Of a stretch of DNA of 64,000 nt, positions 54,062 through 63,248 are shown one piece after another (within the stretch, counting starts at the first letter, position 1; each line of letters opens with the position of its first letter). The DNA lies in contig CAWJSE010000002.1 in assembly GCA_963845445.1 (NCBI GenBank), forward strand, positions 3,286,001-3,350,000. The letters run 5' to 3'. The DNA comes from JABDBL01 sp963845445. GTDB lineage: Bacteria > Cyanobacteriota > Vampirovibrionia > Obscuribacterales > Obscuribacteraceae. A model generated the notes under the pieces. That model did no database searches. It was not told the DNA's origin and worked only from the letters and a program-made list of their open reading frames with translations. The position numbers were made by a program, and so were the translations under genes.

Positions 54062-54653
54062 AACTAACTTGCCACCAATTAAGAGAACTAATAAACAGTC
54101 AGGCCGCAAAAGAGAATACCTTGAGCCAAAGGAAATAGATAAGTTAATTGCTGCTGTTAAAAATAACCGGCATTGTTTACGTGACCAATTAATAATTTCA
54201 ATGGCTTATCGTCATGGCCTCCGGGTATCAGAAATCGTTGATCTTAAGTGGGAGCAAATAAAGTGGGATAGAGCGAGGATACATGTTAACCGATGTAAAA
54301 ATGGTGAGCCAAGTATACAACCGATTAATGGCGATGAATTGCGCAACCTTAGAGTATTAAAGCGTCAATATTCTGATTCTGCCTTTATATTTTGCACCAA
54401 AACCGAGGAAGGATTTGTGCCGTTAAAAGAAAATGGTGTATTTAAAATGATACAGCGGGCAGGGGTGGCTGCTAATTTACCCTTTCCTGTGCATCCGCAT
54501 ATGTTGAGACATGCTTGTGGTTATAGATTAGCCAATCAAAAACAAGATACTAGAGCTATCCAGGATTATCTTGGTCATAAGAATATTCAACATACAGTGA
54601 AATATACTAAGTTAGCTGATAATCGCTTCGACGGTTTTGAGAGGTTGTTTTGA
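54009..54653 (+). CDS. Short tyrosine recombinase (FimB/E-like size)
   Basis: 214 aa; an internal start at 54024 is also possible. Catalytic set complete: Arg (YRHGLRVSEIVDL), HPHMLRHACGYRL (HxxR), DYLGHKNIQHT (His), VKYTKL (Tyr). It lacks a long N-terminal core-binding domain, as do the inversion-type FimB/FimE enzymes. The flanking inverted repeat could be its target. Inside the integrative element. Confidence 0.85.
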   Translation: MRVSAMKNNLIQVSFSGQTNLPPIKRTNKQSGRKREYLEPKEIDKLIAAVKNNRHCLRDQLIISMAYRHGLRVSEIVDLKWEQIKWDRARIHVNRCKNGEPSIQPINGDELRNLRVLKRQYSDSAFIFCTKTEEGFVPLKENGVFKMIQRAGVAANLPFPVHPHMLRHACGYRLANQKQDTRAIQDYLGHKNIQHTVKYTKLADNRFDGFERLF

Positions 54654-54692
54654 CACTAGTTAGTAATTCTCTCTACGCTACCTACAGCTCTT

Positions 54693-55343
54693 TTAGCACC
54701 GGCTAAATGGCTTAAGTTCAAAAGATTTTTTTAATAGACTTATATTAATCGGACTGTAGTTGCGAATATTGCCGGTTTTTAATTCTGCAATCAAAAGTTC
54801 TAAAGCAACAGATTTCGCAACCGGCTTGGAAATAACTCTCGTTTTGATAACAGGCTTAAGTCCAGTACCGCCCCAATTAAACTCAAAACCGTCATATGTT
54901 TGCTGCTCTTGTATTGTTGCCGGAAACGCTTGCCTTAGCTTAAGTATAAAGTTCATCCACTGCCTGAAGTGTACCGAATGCTTTTCTTTTTGTCGTTGAC
55001 GGCAACCAAGACAAAGTCCGGTCCAGGAGTTACAGCCGCTAAGTGGAGACCCCGCAAAAGAAGTTATTAATACTTTGCACTCGCACGTTGGACATCGTTC
55101 TATCAGAACGCTTTGTTCCCATCCTAAAATAAGGTGCCCCAGAGCCAACTGTCCGTCTCCTTGCAGATAGGGAAAAGAAGCAGCAGCAAAAGACAGGCAG
55201 CAAAAGAAATAATCGCTACAGGTCAAGATCGTTTGTTTATGCTTGAGCAACAGATCAATATGTTGACAAAACAACTGCCACTCAGTATCTTCAATACCCA
55301 AATCGGAACAGTAGCCTTTCGAAAGTATGGTCATTAATAGCAC
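54693..55343 (-). CDS. Zinc-ribbon protein of unknown function
   Basis: 216 aa. IERCPTCECKVLITS and LCLGCRQRQKEKHS give a CxxC...CxxC zinc ribbon in the middle, with helical flanks. It is convergent with the short recombinase; 39 nt separate their stop codons. The ribbon suggests nucleic-acid binding. Confidence 0.6.
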   Translation of the reverse strand: MLLMTILSKGYCSDLGIEDTEWQLFCQHIDLLLKHKQTILTCSDYFFCCLSFAAASFPYLQGDGQLALGHLILGWEQSVLIERCPTCECKVLITSFAGSPLSGCNSWTGLCLGCRQRQKEKHSVHFRQWMNFILKLRQAFPATIQEQQTYDGFEFNWGGTGLKPVIKTRVISKPVAKSVALELLIAELKTGNIRNYSPINISLLKKSFELKPFSRC

Positions 55344-55441
55344 ACCTAGATTAATAACTCTCGCATACTGCTATTTTAAGTCTTTATTTTTTGTGAAATA
55401 GTGGCTATTTTTTCTATTCATCAGGCTGCTAAAATCATTGC

Positions 55442-55559
55442 CGTTCCGCTCCAATTAAGCGGAACGATGAACGTATTTACTGGGTTTCGGGGATCAAATC
55501 GTTCCAATTCGTTCCGTTTCGTTCCTATTAAACGCCTAATTTGGAACGATTTTGGAACG
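55442..55559. repeat. CGTTCC iteron-like cluster (candidate origin)
   Basis: CGTTCC at 55442, 55500, 55510 and 55520, and the complement GGAACG at 55461, 55543 and 55554. Three direct copies are spaced exactly 10 bp, so they face one side of the helix. The outer pair forms GTTCCGCT/AGCGGAAC. Such phased boxes are typical of replication initiator sites. No gene is supported in 55344-55815. Confidence 0.65.
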
Positions 55560-55815
55560 AGAGAGAAGCTTTCATTGTCTAAAAAAGATGCTTGAACAGT
55601 GTTGATTTTAGTTTATTAAATACCATTGCTTATGCGAAAGACATTTGGCTAGGCTACTACATTAAAAGTGGCCGGGTGCTTCTTGTTCTCTTTATTTTGC
55701 TAATTGAGTTTTTAACTAGTTCACGCTGAAAATCGACTATTTTAATATTCGATTTTTCGGGCAATATTTTTTGACCAAATATTTTGAATTATCTATGACC
55801 AGCCAGGTTTAGGTT

Positions 55816-57216
55816 TTAGGCTATCAGTTTTAACAAGGTATCTGTTCTTTGTGTTGCCTGTTCTTGTTTTACTTGTCTTGCCCACTTTTTTAAGTTCCAG
55901 GCTGTTATTGCCAGGCTGACATTTAAAGTATCGCCCACCGTTCCTGTATACCGGCAGCGATTCATGCGATGGTCAGTTTTTAGATGTCCTATTACTGCTT
56001 CTAGCGTATTACGCTTTCTTTGTATCCGTTTAAAATGTGCTTTATTGTGGTCAGGATGTGGCTTTTTGCCCTTTGCTTGAATTGCTAAGCGTTTTATTTT
56101 GCTTACTCTATCTGAAAAATTCTTTGTATGGTAGCCACGATCTGCACCAAGCTCATCTGGAACGTCACCAAAAGTCTTTTCCCAATCTTCTACTGCTGGG
56201 TCCAATGCCCTTACGTCGGCAACATTTTCATTGTATTCCTGATGACCGACAATGAAATGATTCCTGTCTGCGGACAAGCTAACTTTTGCTCCAAATTCAT
56301 ATCTCTTACCGCGCTTTCCTTTAGCTATACACGTACTCTCTGGCTCGTGCATACTAAAAACTTTTTCTTTAGCCTCTATTTTTTCTTCGTTAAGTCTAGC
56401 TTGGGCTTGCTTTATTACTCTGCCGACTAAATCAGCTTCTTTTTTTAGTTGCTCTTTTATTGCATTAATAGTTGCTTGTTGTACTTCATCAGTTTTTTTC
56501 TTTACCGCTTTCTGTGCTGAAGCAGCCACTTTCAACATTTCTTTAGCGTATTGCATTAAGTTTCTAAGTCCCTCAGCAATTCTTTCTTTGCGACCTCTGC
56601 CCAACTTGTTAATTTTGAGAATCTGTTTGCGTATCAGTCTTTTAAAGCTTCTGGCATGAACACTTAATCCTTTAGCTTTTAGTTGATCGATCTTTTTTTT
56701 TACGCGACGAATACCACGAGCCAGAAGACTGCTATCTGTTGGATATGCAATATTCTTTTCTTGAGCGGTTGTGTCTACCAGTTGTGTTTTTCTGGATATT
56801 CTTCCTTCTTGATAGAGCTGAGTTTTAATCAGGTCTTCGATAATTTTCATTCCTTCTTTGTCTAATCTACGTCTGAATTTAGTAATAGTAGAGGCATCTA
56901 GAGGCTTGTCTTTTGACCATTCTGAGACTTGCCAGTGTAAACCACAAAAGTATTTAAAATAGATATTTTCATTGAGCATACTTGCTACTGTTCTATCTGA
57001 AAGGTTGTAGAGGTGTTTAAGCAAAAGCAAGCCAACCATGAGTCTTATACGTTTGGCATTACGACCGGTTTTCTTGAAGAATTTTTGTAATTGGTACTGT
57101 AAAGTATCCCAGTCAATTCTGTTAGCCAGGATGACAAGTTCATGGTCTGGATTAAGATTTACTCTGAGTAATTCAGAAGCGATAGTAAGCTGGTATGATT
57201 CTTTCTTAAGGCTCAT
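55816..57216 (-). CDS. IS5/IS1182-type transposase
   Basis: 466 aa, ATG after AAGGAGA. LVDTTAQEKNIAYPTDSSLL holds the first Asp; GADRGYHTKNF the second; RKRNTLEAVIGHLKTDHRMN the Glu of a DDE domain. A long Lys-rich insert (VKKKIDQLKAKGLSVHARSF) precedes the second Asp. I could not define convincing terminal repeats. It lies between the iterons and the nested repeats of the element. Confidence 0.9.
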   Translation of the reverse strand: MSLKKESYQLTIASELLRVNLNPDHELVILANRIDWDTLQYQLQKFFKKTGRNAKRIRLMVGLLLLKHLYNLSDRTVASMLNENIYFKYFCGLHWQVSEWSKDKPLDASTITKFRRRLDKEGMKIIEDLIKTQLYQEGRISRKTQLVDTTAQEKNIAYPTDSSLLARGIRRVKKKIDQLKAKGLSVHARSFKRLIRKQILKINKLGRGRKERIAEGLRNLMQYAKEMLKVAASAQKAVKKKTDEVQQATINAIKEQLKKEADLVGRVIKQAQARLNEEKIEAKEKVFSMHEPESTCIAKGKRGKRYEFGAKVSLSADRNHFIVGHQEYNENVADVRALDPAVEDWEKTFGDVPDELGADRGYHTKNFSDRVSKIKRLAIQAKGKKPHPDHNKAHFKRIQRKRNTLEAVIGHLKTDHRMNRCRYTGTVGDTLNVSLAITAWNLKKWARQVKQEQATQRTDTLLKLIA

Positions 57217-57440
57217 GAAATCTCCTTTCTGTGCAATTAGAGTTTTAATTTCAACTACAATGATCTCACAGAAATGACTTCCTGAGCCAACCTTATTACT
57301 AATCTAAAAAAACTAATATCAAAACAAAGTGCAGTGCCGGTTTTGAATATTCACTCAATTATTTCGGATAACCTTTCCATATATTGCCCCCTGCCGAACC
57401 TATTCGGCAGCACGAACTAACTAGCATTAGACATATTTAG

Positions 57441-57617
57441 TGGAATTTTGGAAAATGCTCAGTGGCTGCCCGTTTAGGAGATTTTCGGTTTAATAATCAT
57501 TTGGAATTTTCTAGACTCTTATTTGAGACAATTTTTTATACCAGGAGAAAATTCCATATCTGTTTGATTGTATTATCCTTGCAAACCCACATACAATCAG
57601 AATCTTCCAAAATTCCA
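57441..57617. repeat. Nested inverted repeats TGGAATTTT
   Basis: The outer pair TGGAATTTTGGAA (57441-57453) / TTCCAAAATTCCA (57605-57617); the inner pair TGGAATTTTCT (57502-57512) / AGAAAATTCCA (57546-57556); and GATTGTAT/ATACAATC (57566-57573, 57591-57598). It lies just past the 3' end of the primase gene. Origin or partition site is inference. Otherwise 57217-57677 is empty. Confidence 0.65.
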
Positions 57618-57677
57618 TTTTTTTGTGGAGATCATTTCAGGAATCTGCACTAACCAAGAAGATATTGACATAATAGA

Positions 57678-60107
57678 TTATCTTAGCTTTTGCTTGGCTG
57701 CTCTTTTTCTAATTTGAGAACTCAGGATATGTCTCTGTTGTAGAATCTCAAGTGCTTTTGTTAGCCTGTTTATCGATGAGTTTTTAAAATGGTTTAACGC
57801 ATGCAATCGACTTTGTCTTATAAACGAAGCACCATTGTCATCATGTTCCAGATTTTCGAGCAAGTGTTCTCTAATCCATTTAGCATCTGCAAACCCAGCC
57901 TGTTGGTCCAGTATGCCAAATGCACACTGGGCATGAGCTATTAGGCTATGTGCAAGGTTGACAATTGGACTAATTGTCTCTTCAGATATTGTGAGAGAAT
58001 TTATAAGCAATTGTCGGTTATCAATGTTTTTTACCACTTCAATCAAGCCTGCTATGCGAAGAATGGCGCCGGGCAACTTGCCAGTCCAATCTCGCATTAG
58101 TTCGAATTTTCCCCCATCGCGCTGATCATATTCAAGTTGTTGCGAAAAGTCGTACCATATTTCCTCTGCATCTTTGCTCAGCCCAATTGGATAATTAGTC
58201 TCAACACAATTTTCAACTTTTGCAGGAAGATCCAATAGTTGTTTGATAATTCTAAAGTAGCGATCAGTCACCTGCATTGATATTTCCCTTGTTTCACGGA
58301 CATTTCTGTAACCAATGTTAGACTTGGGTAACGCATATAGAAAGCGAGCCATTAGCCCTTTTCCGCGCAAGATTTTCTTGCCACCATAAGAGATACCGCT
58401 AAGAACTTCAGGCTGAACACAAAGCCCAAAGCTTACGGCAATATTGGATAAATCACTAACTCTGCTCTGTCTGCGTACTCTGGTGGTGCCAGCAGCATGC
58501 CCCTGCAAAAAAACATCCAAATTTGCTCGACCTTCATTATAGATACCGGTCATAATATCGAAAATTGCTCCTTCGTCCGAAATTACCGAGGCTCTGCCGC
58601 CATTTTCAGCAAGCAAAACCTGGAGAGCTTCTGGGGTGGTATCAGTAACAAATATTTTGGGTGGCACCGGTATCTCTACTTGTGTTTCCCTGATATCAAC
58701 TATCTCTCTGACAACTTCCTGTTGCGCTATCGAATCAAATTTTTTAGATGCCTGTTTCTGGAGGTCTTCAATACGTTTAGAATTTATTATATTTTCAGCT
58801 TCAGTTTTATTTATAAGCGGTTCAAGATCTCTGGCTTGCTGAGTTTCCCACTCAACAATTGGTGCGCGCAAATGATCTAAGACCGCAGTTTTTCTTGACG
58901 CTGGTGGCAGTGCTGTTAATGTCCAGAGCGACAGAGGTTCTTTATAGGTTTTATTTACTACGACCTCAAATCTCTTTTGAAGGCAGCTTGCCATGACTGC
59001 TAATGAAACCATCACTGCCATATCTAAAGGAGTTTGTGTGCTTGCGGCAACAGCATCAACATAGTCTTTTATTACTGGCGGCAGAAATTTGCTACTTATT
59101 TCAGGCAACTTACTATTTTCAAATTCAATGGGCAGCTCCCAATTAGTCGGACTCGCATAGTCAATTGAGGGTTCTAAAGCTGTGCCGTAGCCTTGCTCGG
59201 CAAGAGACTTTGCTGCATCAGTAAAGTTACCACTATGGTTTAGAATGGTATAAGCGGCAAACTTTGAATATGCGCATTCACTTTCAAAGGGTGAAGCATT
59301 GCTGCTAAAAACATATAACAGATCAGAGTTTTGAAAATTGGTAGTGGCAGAAATTCCGCCATCAGTCTTGCCAGGTCGCCGCCATTGAATGCTGCAGCCC
59401 ACCTCACGAACAACTGACCAACCCGCCGATAACAATATTTGCTCCCAAGAAGTTTTTGAATTGTAGTCATCGCCTGGGCGATTGTTGCTACCTTTCACTT
59501 TGCCACTGATTGTCTGCTTCGGTTTGAGCACTTCGTTAAATTGACGCGCACAGCCAAGCAATAAGTCTCGCTCTGCTGGTGTAACTGTCGGTATAGAATC
59601 AAAGCTACCAGAAAAAATCTCATATTCTCTATTAAGAGGATGGCACTCTTTTGGCGAACCGACAGTTAAAGCGTAGCCGCCTTGTCCGCGGGTTTCAATC
59701 AAGGTTTCGACCTTCCCATCTTCACTTAATTGCTGAGCCAGCTTTTGATTACCTTCAATGGAATTACATTTGTAATAAACATGAAATCCATCTGATGGAG
59801 TGTTAATTATCAATGCCCTCCCAAGAATATCTTCACCACCAGCTTGAGCAACTACTTCATACCAATTAGGAAAAACATTGGGATCATCAAAATCTATAAT
59901 CTCAAGTCCACCACTCACTTTTCCACATATTATGGCTATGCCATAGTTATGACCATTGCCGAACCAGTTATCTAATTCGGAGACAACGGGAAGGCGACTT
60001 TGATATTCCTTCCAAGCTGAAACACCGGGAGCCTTTGAGCCATCTGGTTGGATAGGGATAATAGAATATCCATTTTCAACTAATTTCTTAGCATAATCAT
60101 TAATCAT
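57678..60107 (-). CDS. Primase-polymerase / DUF3987 replication protein
   Basis: 809 aa. The N-terminal Prim-Pol domain has GYSIIPIQPDGSKAPGVSAW, EIIDFDDPN (acidic metal site) and RGQGGYALTVGSPK. Then a DUF3987 helicase-like region: LWTLTALPPASRKTAVLDHL (modified Walker A), FVTDTTPEALQVLLAENGG and GRANLDVFLQGHAAG. Proteins of this type initiate replication of phage satellites and islands. Codon use is AT-rich. It indicates the element replicates after excision. Confidence 0.88.
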   Translation of the reverse strand: MINDYAKKLVENGYSIIPIQPDGSKAPGVSAWKEYQSRLPVVSELDNWFGNGHNYGIAIICGKVSGGLEIIDFDDPNVFPNWYEVVAQAGGEDILGRALIINTPSDGFHVYYKCNSIEGNQKLAQQLSEDGKVETLIETRGQGGYALTVGSPKECHPLNREYEIFSGSFDSIPTVTPAERDLLLGCARQFNEVLKPKQTISGKVKGSNNRPGDDYNSKTSWEQILLSAGWSVVREVGCSIQWRRPGKTDGGISATTNFQNSDLLYVFSSNASPFESECAYSKFAAYTILNHSGNFTDAAKSLAEQGYGTALEPSIDYASPTNWELPIEFENSKLPEISSKFLPPVIKDYVDAVAASTQTPLDMAVMVSLAVMASCLQKRFEVVVNKTYKEPLSLWTLTALPPASRKTAVLDHLRAPIVEWETQQARDLEPLINKTEAENIINSKRIEDLQKQASKKFDSIAQQEVVREIVDIRETQVEIPVPPKIFVTDTTPEALQVLLAENGGRASVISDEGAIFDIMTGIYNEGRANLDVFLQGHAAGTTRVRRQSRVSDLSNIAVSFGLCVQPEVLSGISYGGKKILRGKGLMARFLYALPKSNIGYRNVRETREISMQVTDRYFRIIKQLLDLPAKVENCVETNYPIGLSKDAEEIWYDFSQQLEYDQRDGGKFELMRDWTGKLPGAILRIAGLIEVVKNIDNRQLLINSLTISEETISPIVNLAHSLIAHAQCAFGILDQQAGFADAKWIREHLLENLEHDDNGASFIRQSRLHALNHFKNSSINRLTKALEILQQRHILSSQIRKRAAKQKLR

Positions 60108-60418
60108 TTTACTCTCCTACTTAATTTCTGATCTATGCAAAGCGATCAGCCTCCGATCAGTCTCTATGGATATGGACACTGGGACATATTTTCATTTTCA
60201 TATATATATTTGCCGGATTCTCAAAATCTCTAAATTCCATACCTCACTTTGGCTCACAAGTGAAAGCCAAAACTCACCTGTGCAAATATCTATGGGTAGT
60301 GACTTTTTATTCAATCAACTATCGCCAATCATTTTTGACATAAAGTGTTATCTTCAGGTGCTGACCTAAAGTTGTGGCGTCATTAAAATTCTGGATAAAG
60401 TTTATGTTTTCAAATAGA
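60108..60418. other. Control region upstream of the primase
   Basis: No gene. CGATCAGCCTCCGATCAG near 60144 is a direct repeat, and TTTGGCT/AGCCAAA near 60247-60271 an inverted repeat. It lies between the primase start and the TetR gene end. Confidence 0.4.
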
Positions 60419-61198
60419 TCATGAAGGATCGACACTTTGAAGATTAGCTTCTACTTCAAGCTTCAGTAATGCCAGCATATTATTTTTCTCAAAGCCGGCA
60501 AGACGGATTTTGTCTATTTGGCCCTCGATAAGATTTATCCCTGTTGAAATACTGAAGTATTCGACAGGTGATTGACATTTTTTGCACAAGAATTTTAAAA
60601 TCTTCGCATTAGATTGAATGGGCCATTCAGTGCTTTTATTGCTGATACCCAATGTTAACTCTTGAAAAAAATCATCTAGTCTTTTGCCACCAATTATGGA
60701 AGCAACATGGACGGCATCAATTGTGCGGAGAAGCTTATCTGCTGCACGATGCGGTTCATTAATTCTGGCGAATTCTAATATTGACAGTAGACTTTTAGAC
60801 AATTTCTCTCGGAATATTCGACCTTCTTTATGCAAAGTATGTTTTGGATCTGGATACTCAACGAGCACGTTAAAATGCGCCAGCCCGTGTCTTCCACGTT
60901 CTGACGAAAACAATTGAACAATCCAATGAAAAATGTCGCGAGTAATACCGCTGGTTGTTTTCTTCTGGATAAATAAACAATCAAGGGATGAAATTATTAG
61001 TGATTCTTCTTGCTTTAGATATGCCATTGCAAGATTTTCTTTACTAGGAAAGTGCTTGAGTAGGCTTCCTTTAGCAACCCCTGTAGCTTTTGCTACTTTA
61101 CCAATAGCAGTATCTCTGATGCCCGCTTTTCTGAATAAGGCAGATGCTGTATTTAAAATACGCTCTCTAGTGACCGAAGGTTTTCGTCCCCGTGCCAT
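60419..61198 (-). CDS. TetR-family regulator with C-terminal zinc finger
   Basis: 259 aa from MARGRKPSVTRERI. NTASALFRKAGIRDTAIGKV then AKATGVAKGSLLKHFPSKEN is the TetR HTH. The C-terminal half has a CKKCQSPVEYF knuckle, unusual for the family. Divergent from the excisionase-like gene; a TGTACA palindrome pair lies between. Likely repressor of element excision or replication. Confidence 0.82.
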   Translation of the reverse strand: MARGRKPSVTRERILNTASALFRKAGIRDTAIGKVAKATGVAKGSLLKHFPSKENLAMAYLKQEESLIISSLDCLFIQKKTTSGITRDIFHWIVQLFSSERGRHGLAHFNVLVEYPDPKHTLHKEGRIFREKLSKSLLSILEFARINEPHRAADKLLRTIDAVHVASIIGGKRLDDFFQELTLGISNKSTEWPIQSNAKILKFLCKKCQSPVEYFSISTGINLIEGQIDKIRLAGFEKNNMLALLKLEVEANLQSVDPS

Positions 61199-61250
61199 AC
61201 CTGGATACCTATGTGCAGCATATAACTCAAGTCTAGTAACCATTATTTAC

Positions 61251-61266
61251 TGTACATCATTGTACA
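61251..61266. promoter_or_regulatory. TetR operator candidate
   Basis: TGTACATCATTGTACA: two TGTACA boxes 4 bp apart, 52 bp upstream of the TetR start in the divergent region 61199-61528. Confidence 0.6.
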
Positions 61267-61528
61267 AAAAAATGGGTAGTTTGGTGACGCTCATTTATAT
61301 AATGCCTAAATATCTTTAGTTTAGATTGTCCACTTATTGCAGCAAAAATTTTCAAATATTTGAGCAAGTCAACTCACTGTTAGATTTGAAATGTGGCAGA
61401 AGCCTAATTTCTGAGTCTTAAGATTGTTGCAAGTTAGCATAGGTATTGAAGGCGTTAATTTCGGCAATTTATGCAGTTACAGCTTTCTTCATCACCAGTG
61501 TACCCAAGCAAATGAGTTTAAAGTTTTA

Positions 61529-61759
61529 ATGAAAAGCAAGGAAAATTACAGTCATATAGCAATTAAGAATCTGTCTAAACGTGAGGCGGCACAAATGCTC
61601 GGCATATGTGTGCGGACAGTAGAAAAGCTTATTTATGAACGGTCGATTGATCATGTGCGAATTGGAGCAAGGGTATTTATTCCTTATGCTGCAATTGAGC
61701 GTTTCAATCAAATTCATACGATAAGTGCTTATGAGGCTGATTCGCAGAGCATTGTCTAA
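61529..61759 (+). CDS. Excisionase-like HTH protein
   Basis: 76 aa from MKSKENYSHIAI. NLSKREAAQMLGICVRTVEK then RSIDHVRIGARVFIPYAAIE is the MerR-like winged helix of small excisionases/HTH_17 proteins. It lies 217 nt upstream of the integrase in the same direction, so a recombination directionality factor is the natural role. Confidence 0.8.
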   Translation: MKSKENYSHIAIKNLSKREAAQMLGICVRTVEKLIYERSIDHVRIGARVFIPYAAIERFNQIHTISAYEADSQSIV

Positions 61760-61976
61760 AATGACATGCACTTACAGCAAAAGTACCAATGTCATTCCAC
61801 TCAGTTAAATAATTCAATAGCAGGAACAAATGAATAATGTATAACAAAGAAGTTAATTGTCAGACAATGATATGCGCATACATAAAGTATTTATTTACCG
61901 ATGTCTATCAAATTAAGCAGAGAAGCTATTATGGTCCCGCTCAAATTAATAAAAATCTGCAAGGTGAATTTATACC

Positions 61977-63095
61977 ATGGGCGTTCTAAGGGATACAAAA
62001 ACAGGCAACTATTACATTCGGGTCAAGTACTATAAAAAGGACTATGAAAAGGTAATTGGTAAAGATAAACGTAAAGCCGAAATAGCACTCAATGAAATAA
62101 AACAGGACATAAAGGTCGCAAAGCTTGCCGGTCAAGGTTGGGATGGTTTTAAAAAACTATTACGTGCTACCAAAGCAAAAACTTTTGCGCAGGCTGCTCA
62201 AGATTATTTAGCAGAAAGAGCAAATTACAAAGCATCTTCAATCAGAACTTATCGTGATATTTTAGAGAAGCATCTTTTACCTGAATTTGGCTCCACTGCA
62301 CTGGTTCGATTTACCGAATCGCAACTTAGGAAGTATCAAGTCAGATTATCTAACAAACTTTCTGCAAGAAGAGTCAATAATATCATGCAGTTGTTTAGCA
62401 GCATTTGTGATCAAGAAGTAAGAGCTGGCAAACTTGATCGGAACCTGATAAAAACAATCCGCCCTCTGCAAGAACCAAAGTCTAAAATAGATCCATTATC
62501 TGAAAGGGAATTGCAATCAGCATTATCAAATATTGATCCTCACTATTTGCCATTTTTTACAACATTAGCATTTACTGGTGCGCGCCCAAATGAATTAGCG
62601 GCATTGCGCTGGACAGATATCGATTGGGGCAAAGAAGTAATCAGCATTAATAAAGGCAGAGTAAGAGGACAAGAAGGACTGCCTAAGACGCGCTCCGGTG
62701 AACGATTTATTCCAATGACCTTGCAAGTAAAAACAATGCTGAAAGATCTTCAATCGAATGAATTTTATTCAAAAACTGGTTATGTTTTTATTGATCCTAA
62801 AGGTAAACCCCTAGATGAACATTTAGACAGAATCTGGAACCGTGCTTTAAAGGGCGCTGGCTTAAGGCATCGTCCCTCATATCAACTCCGCCATACTTTT
62901 GCCACTCAGGCAATTATTAGGGGGCTGCCAGTACCTTACGTTGCGAAAATTCTTGGACATTCTACAATCGATAGTCTTGTTAGAAATTATACAGGCTGGA
63001 TAGATTCATATAGCAAAGAACATGATGACAAGCTTTTGAAGGCGTTCAATAGTATGGCTACACCTAAAACAAAGCCCAGAAAAAAGGGGGAGTAA
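61977..63095 (+). CDS. Tyrosine integrase of the element
   Basis: 372 aa. An N-terminal arm-binding part (GNYYIRVKYYKKDYEKVIG) and a core-binding domain (TFAQAAQDYLAERANYKASS) precede the catalytic domain: FTGARPNELAALRW (Arg), TRSGERFIPM (Lys), SYQLRHTFATQ (Tyr replaces the first His of HxLRH), KILGHSTIDSL (His), VRNYTGW (nucleophile Tyr). It is 62 nt from the tRNA-Ser 3' end, facing it, as expected for site-specific integration there. Confidence 0.92.
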   Translation: MGVLRDTKTGNYYIRVKYYKKDYEKVIGKDKRKAEIALNEIKQDIKVAKLAGQGWDGFKKLLRATKAKTFAQAAQDYLAERANYKASSIRTYRDILEKHLLPEFGSTALVRFTESQLRKYQVRLSNKLSARRVNNIMQLFSSICDQEVRAGKLDRNLIKTIRPLQEPKSKIDPLSERELQSALSNIDPHYLPFFTTLAFTGARPNELAALRWTDIDWGKEVISINKGRVRGQEGLPKTRSGERFIPMTLQVKTMLKDLQSNEFYSKTGYVFIDPKGKPLDEHLDRIWNRALKGAGLRHRPSYQLRHTFATQAIIRGLPVPYVAKILGHSTIDSLVRNYTGWIDSYSKEHDDKLLKAFNSMATPKTKPRKKGE

Positions 63096-63104
63096 ATGGG
63101 GGAT
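63080..63104 (+). repeat. Subterminal purine repeat, right copy
   Basis: Matches 49377-49401 in 24 of 25 positions. It encodes the last residues of the integrase (KKGE) and its stop codon. Confidence 0.75.
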
Positions 63105-63153
63105 TGTAAAATCAAGTAGTTTGCTCAAGCCTCACCAGTTCAGTGTTTCTCGT

Positions 63154-63177
63154 TAATTGGCGGAGAGGGAGGGATTC
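63154..63177. other. attR within tRNA-Ser
   Basis: Covers the CCA end, discriminator, acceptor 3' strand and part of the T-arm of tRNA-Ser plus four bases outside it. Identical to 49241-49264. Confidence 0.9.
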
Positions 63178-63248
63178 GAACCCTCGCTGCGCTTTTGGCG
63201 CAGACAGTCTTTCCAGGACTGCACGTTAGACCACTCCGACACCTCTCC
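63158..63248 (-). tRNA. tRNA-Ser(GGA)
   Basis: 91 nt with encoded CCA. The acceptor GGAGAGG pairs with CCTCTCC; the anticodon stem CAGTC/GACTG closes the loop CTGGAAA, giving anticodon GGA at 63212-63214; a long variable arm (CTGCGCCAAAAGCGCAG) marks class II; the T-loop is GGTTCGAATCC. It reads UCC and UCU serine codons. The sequence is kept whole after integration because the element carries a copy of the 3' end. Confidence 0.95.

Larger units (their letters stand above)
49241..63177. mobile_element. Integrative element in tRNA-Ser(GGA), ~13.9 kb
   Basis: Bounded by direct repeats at 49241-49264 and 63154-63177. The integrase gene lies next to the intact tRNA, and an excisionase-like HTH, a TetR regulator and a primase-polymerase/DUF3987 protein make up the core. 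Cargo: a ParE-type pair, three GC-rich genes, a questin-oxidase-like gene, a second recombinase with a zinc-ribbon neighbour, and an IS5-like IS. No capsid, terminase or conjugation genes are visible. It resembles a phage satellite or mobilisable island. Confidence 0.85.

Noticed and set aside
49241..63177. Complete prophage
   Set aside because: Integrase, excisionase and primase are present but I see no terminase, portal, capsid or tail gene.
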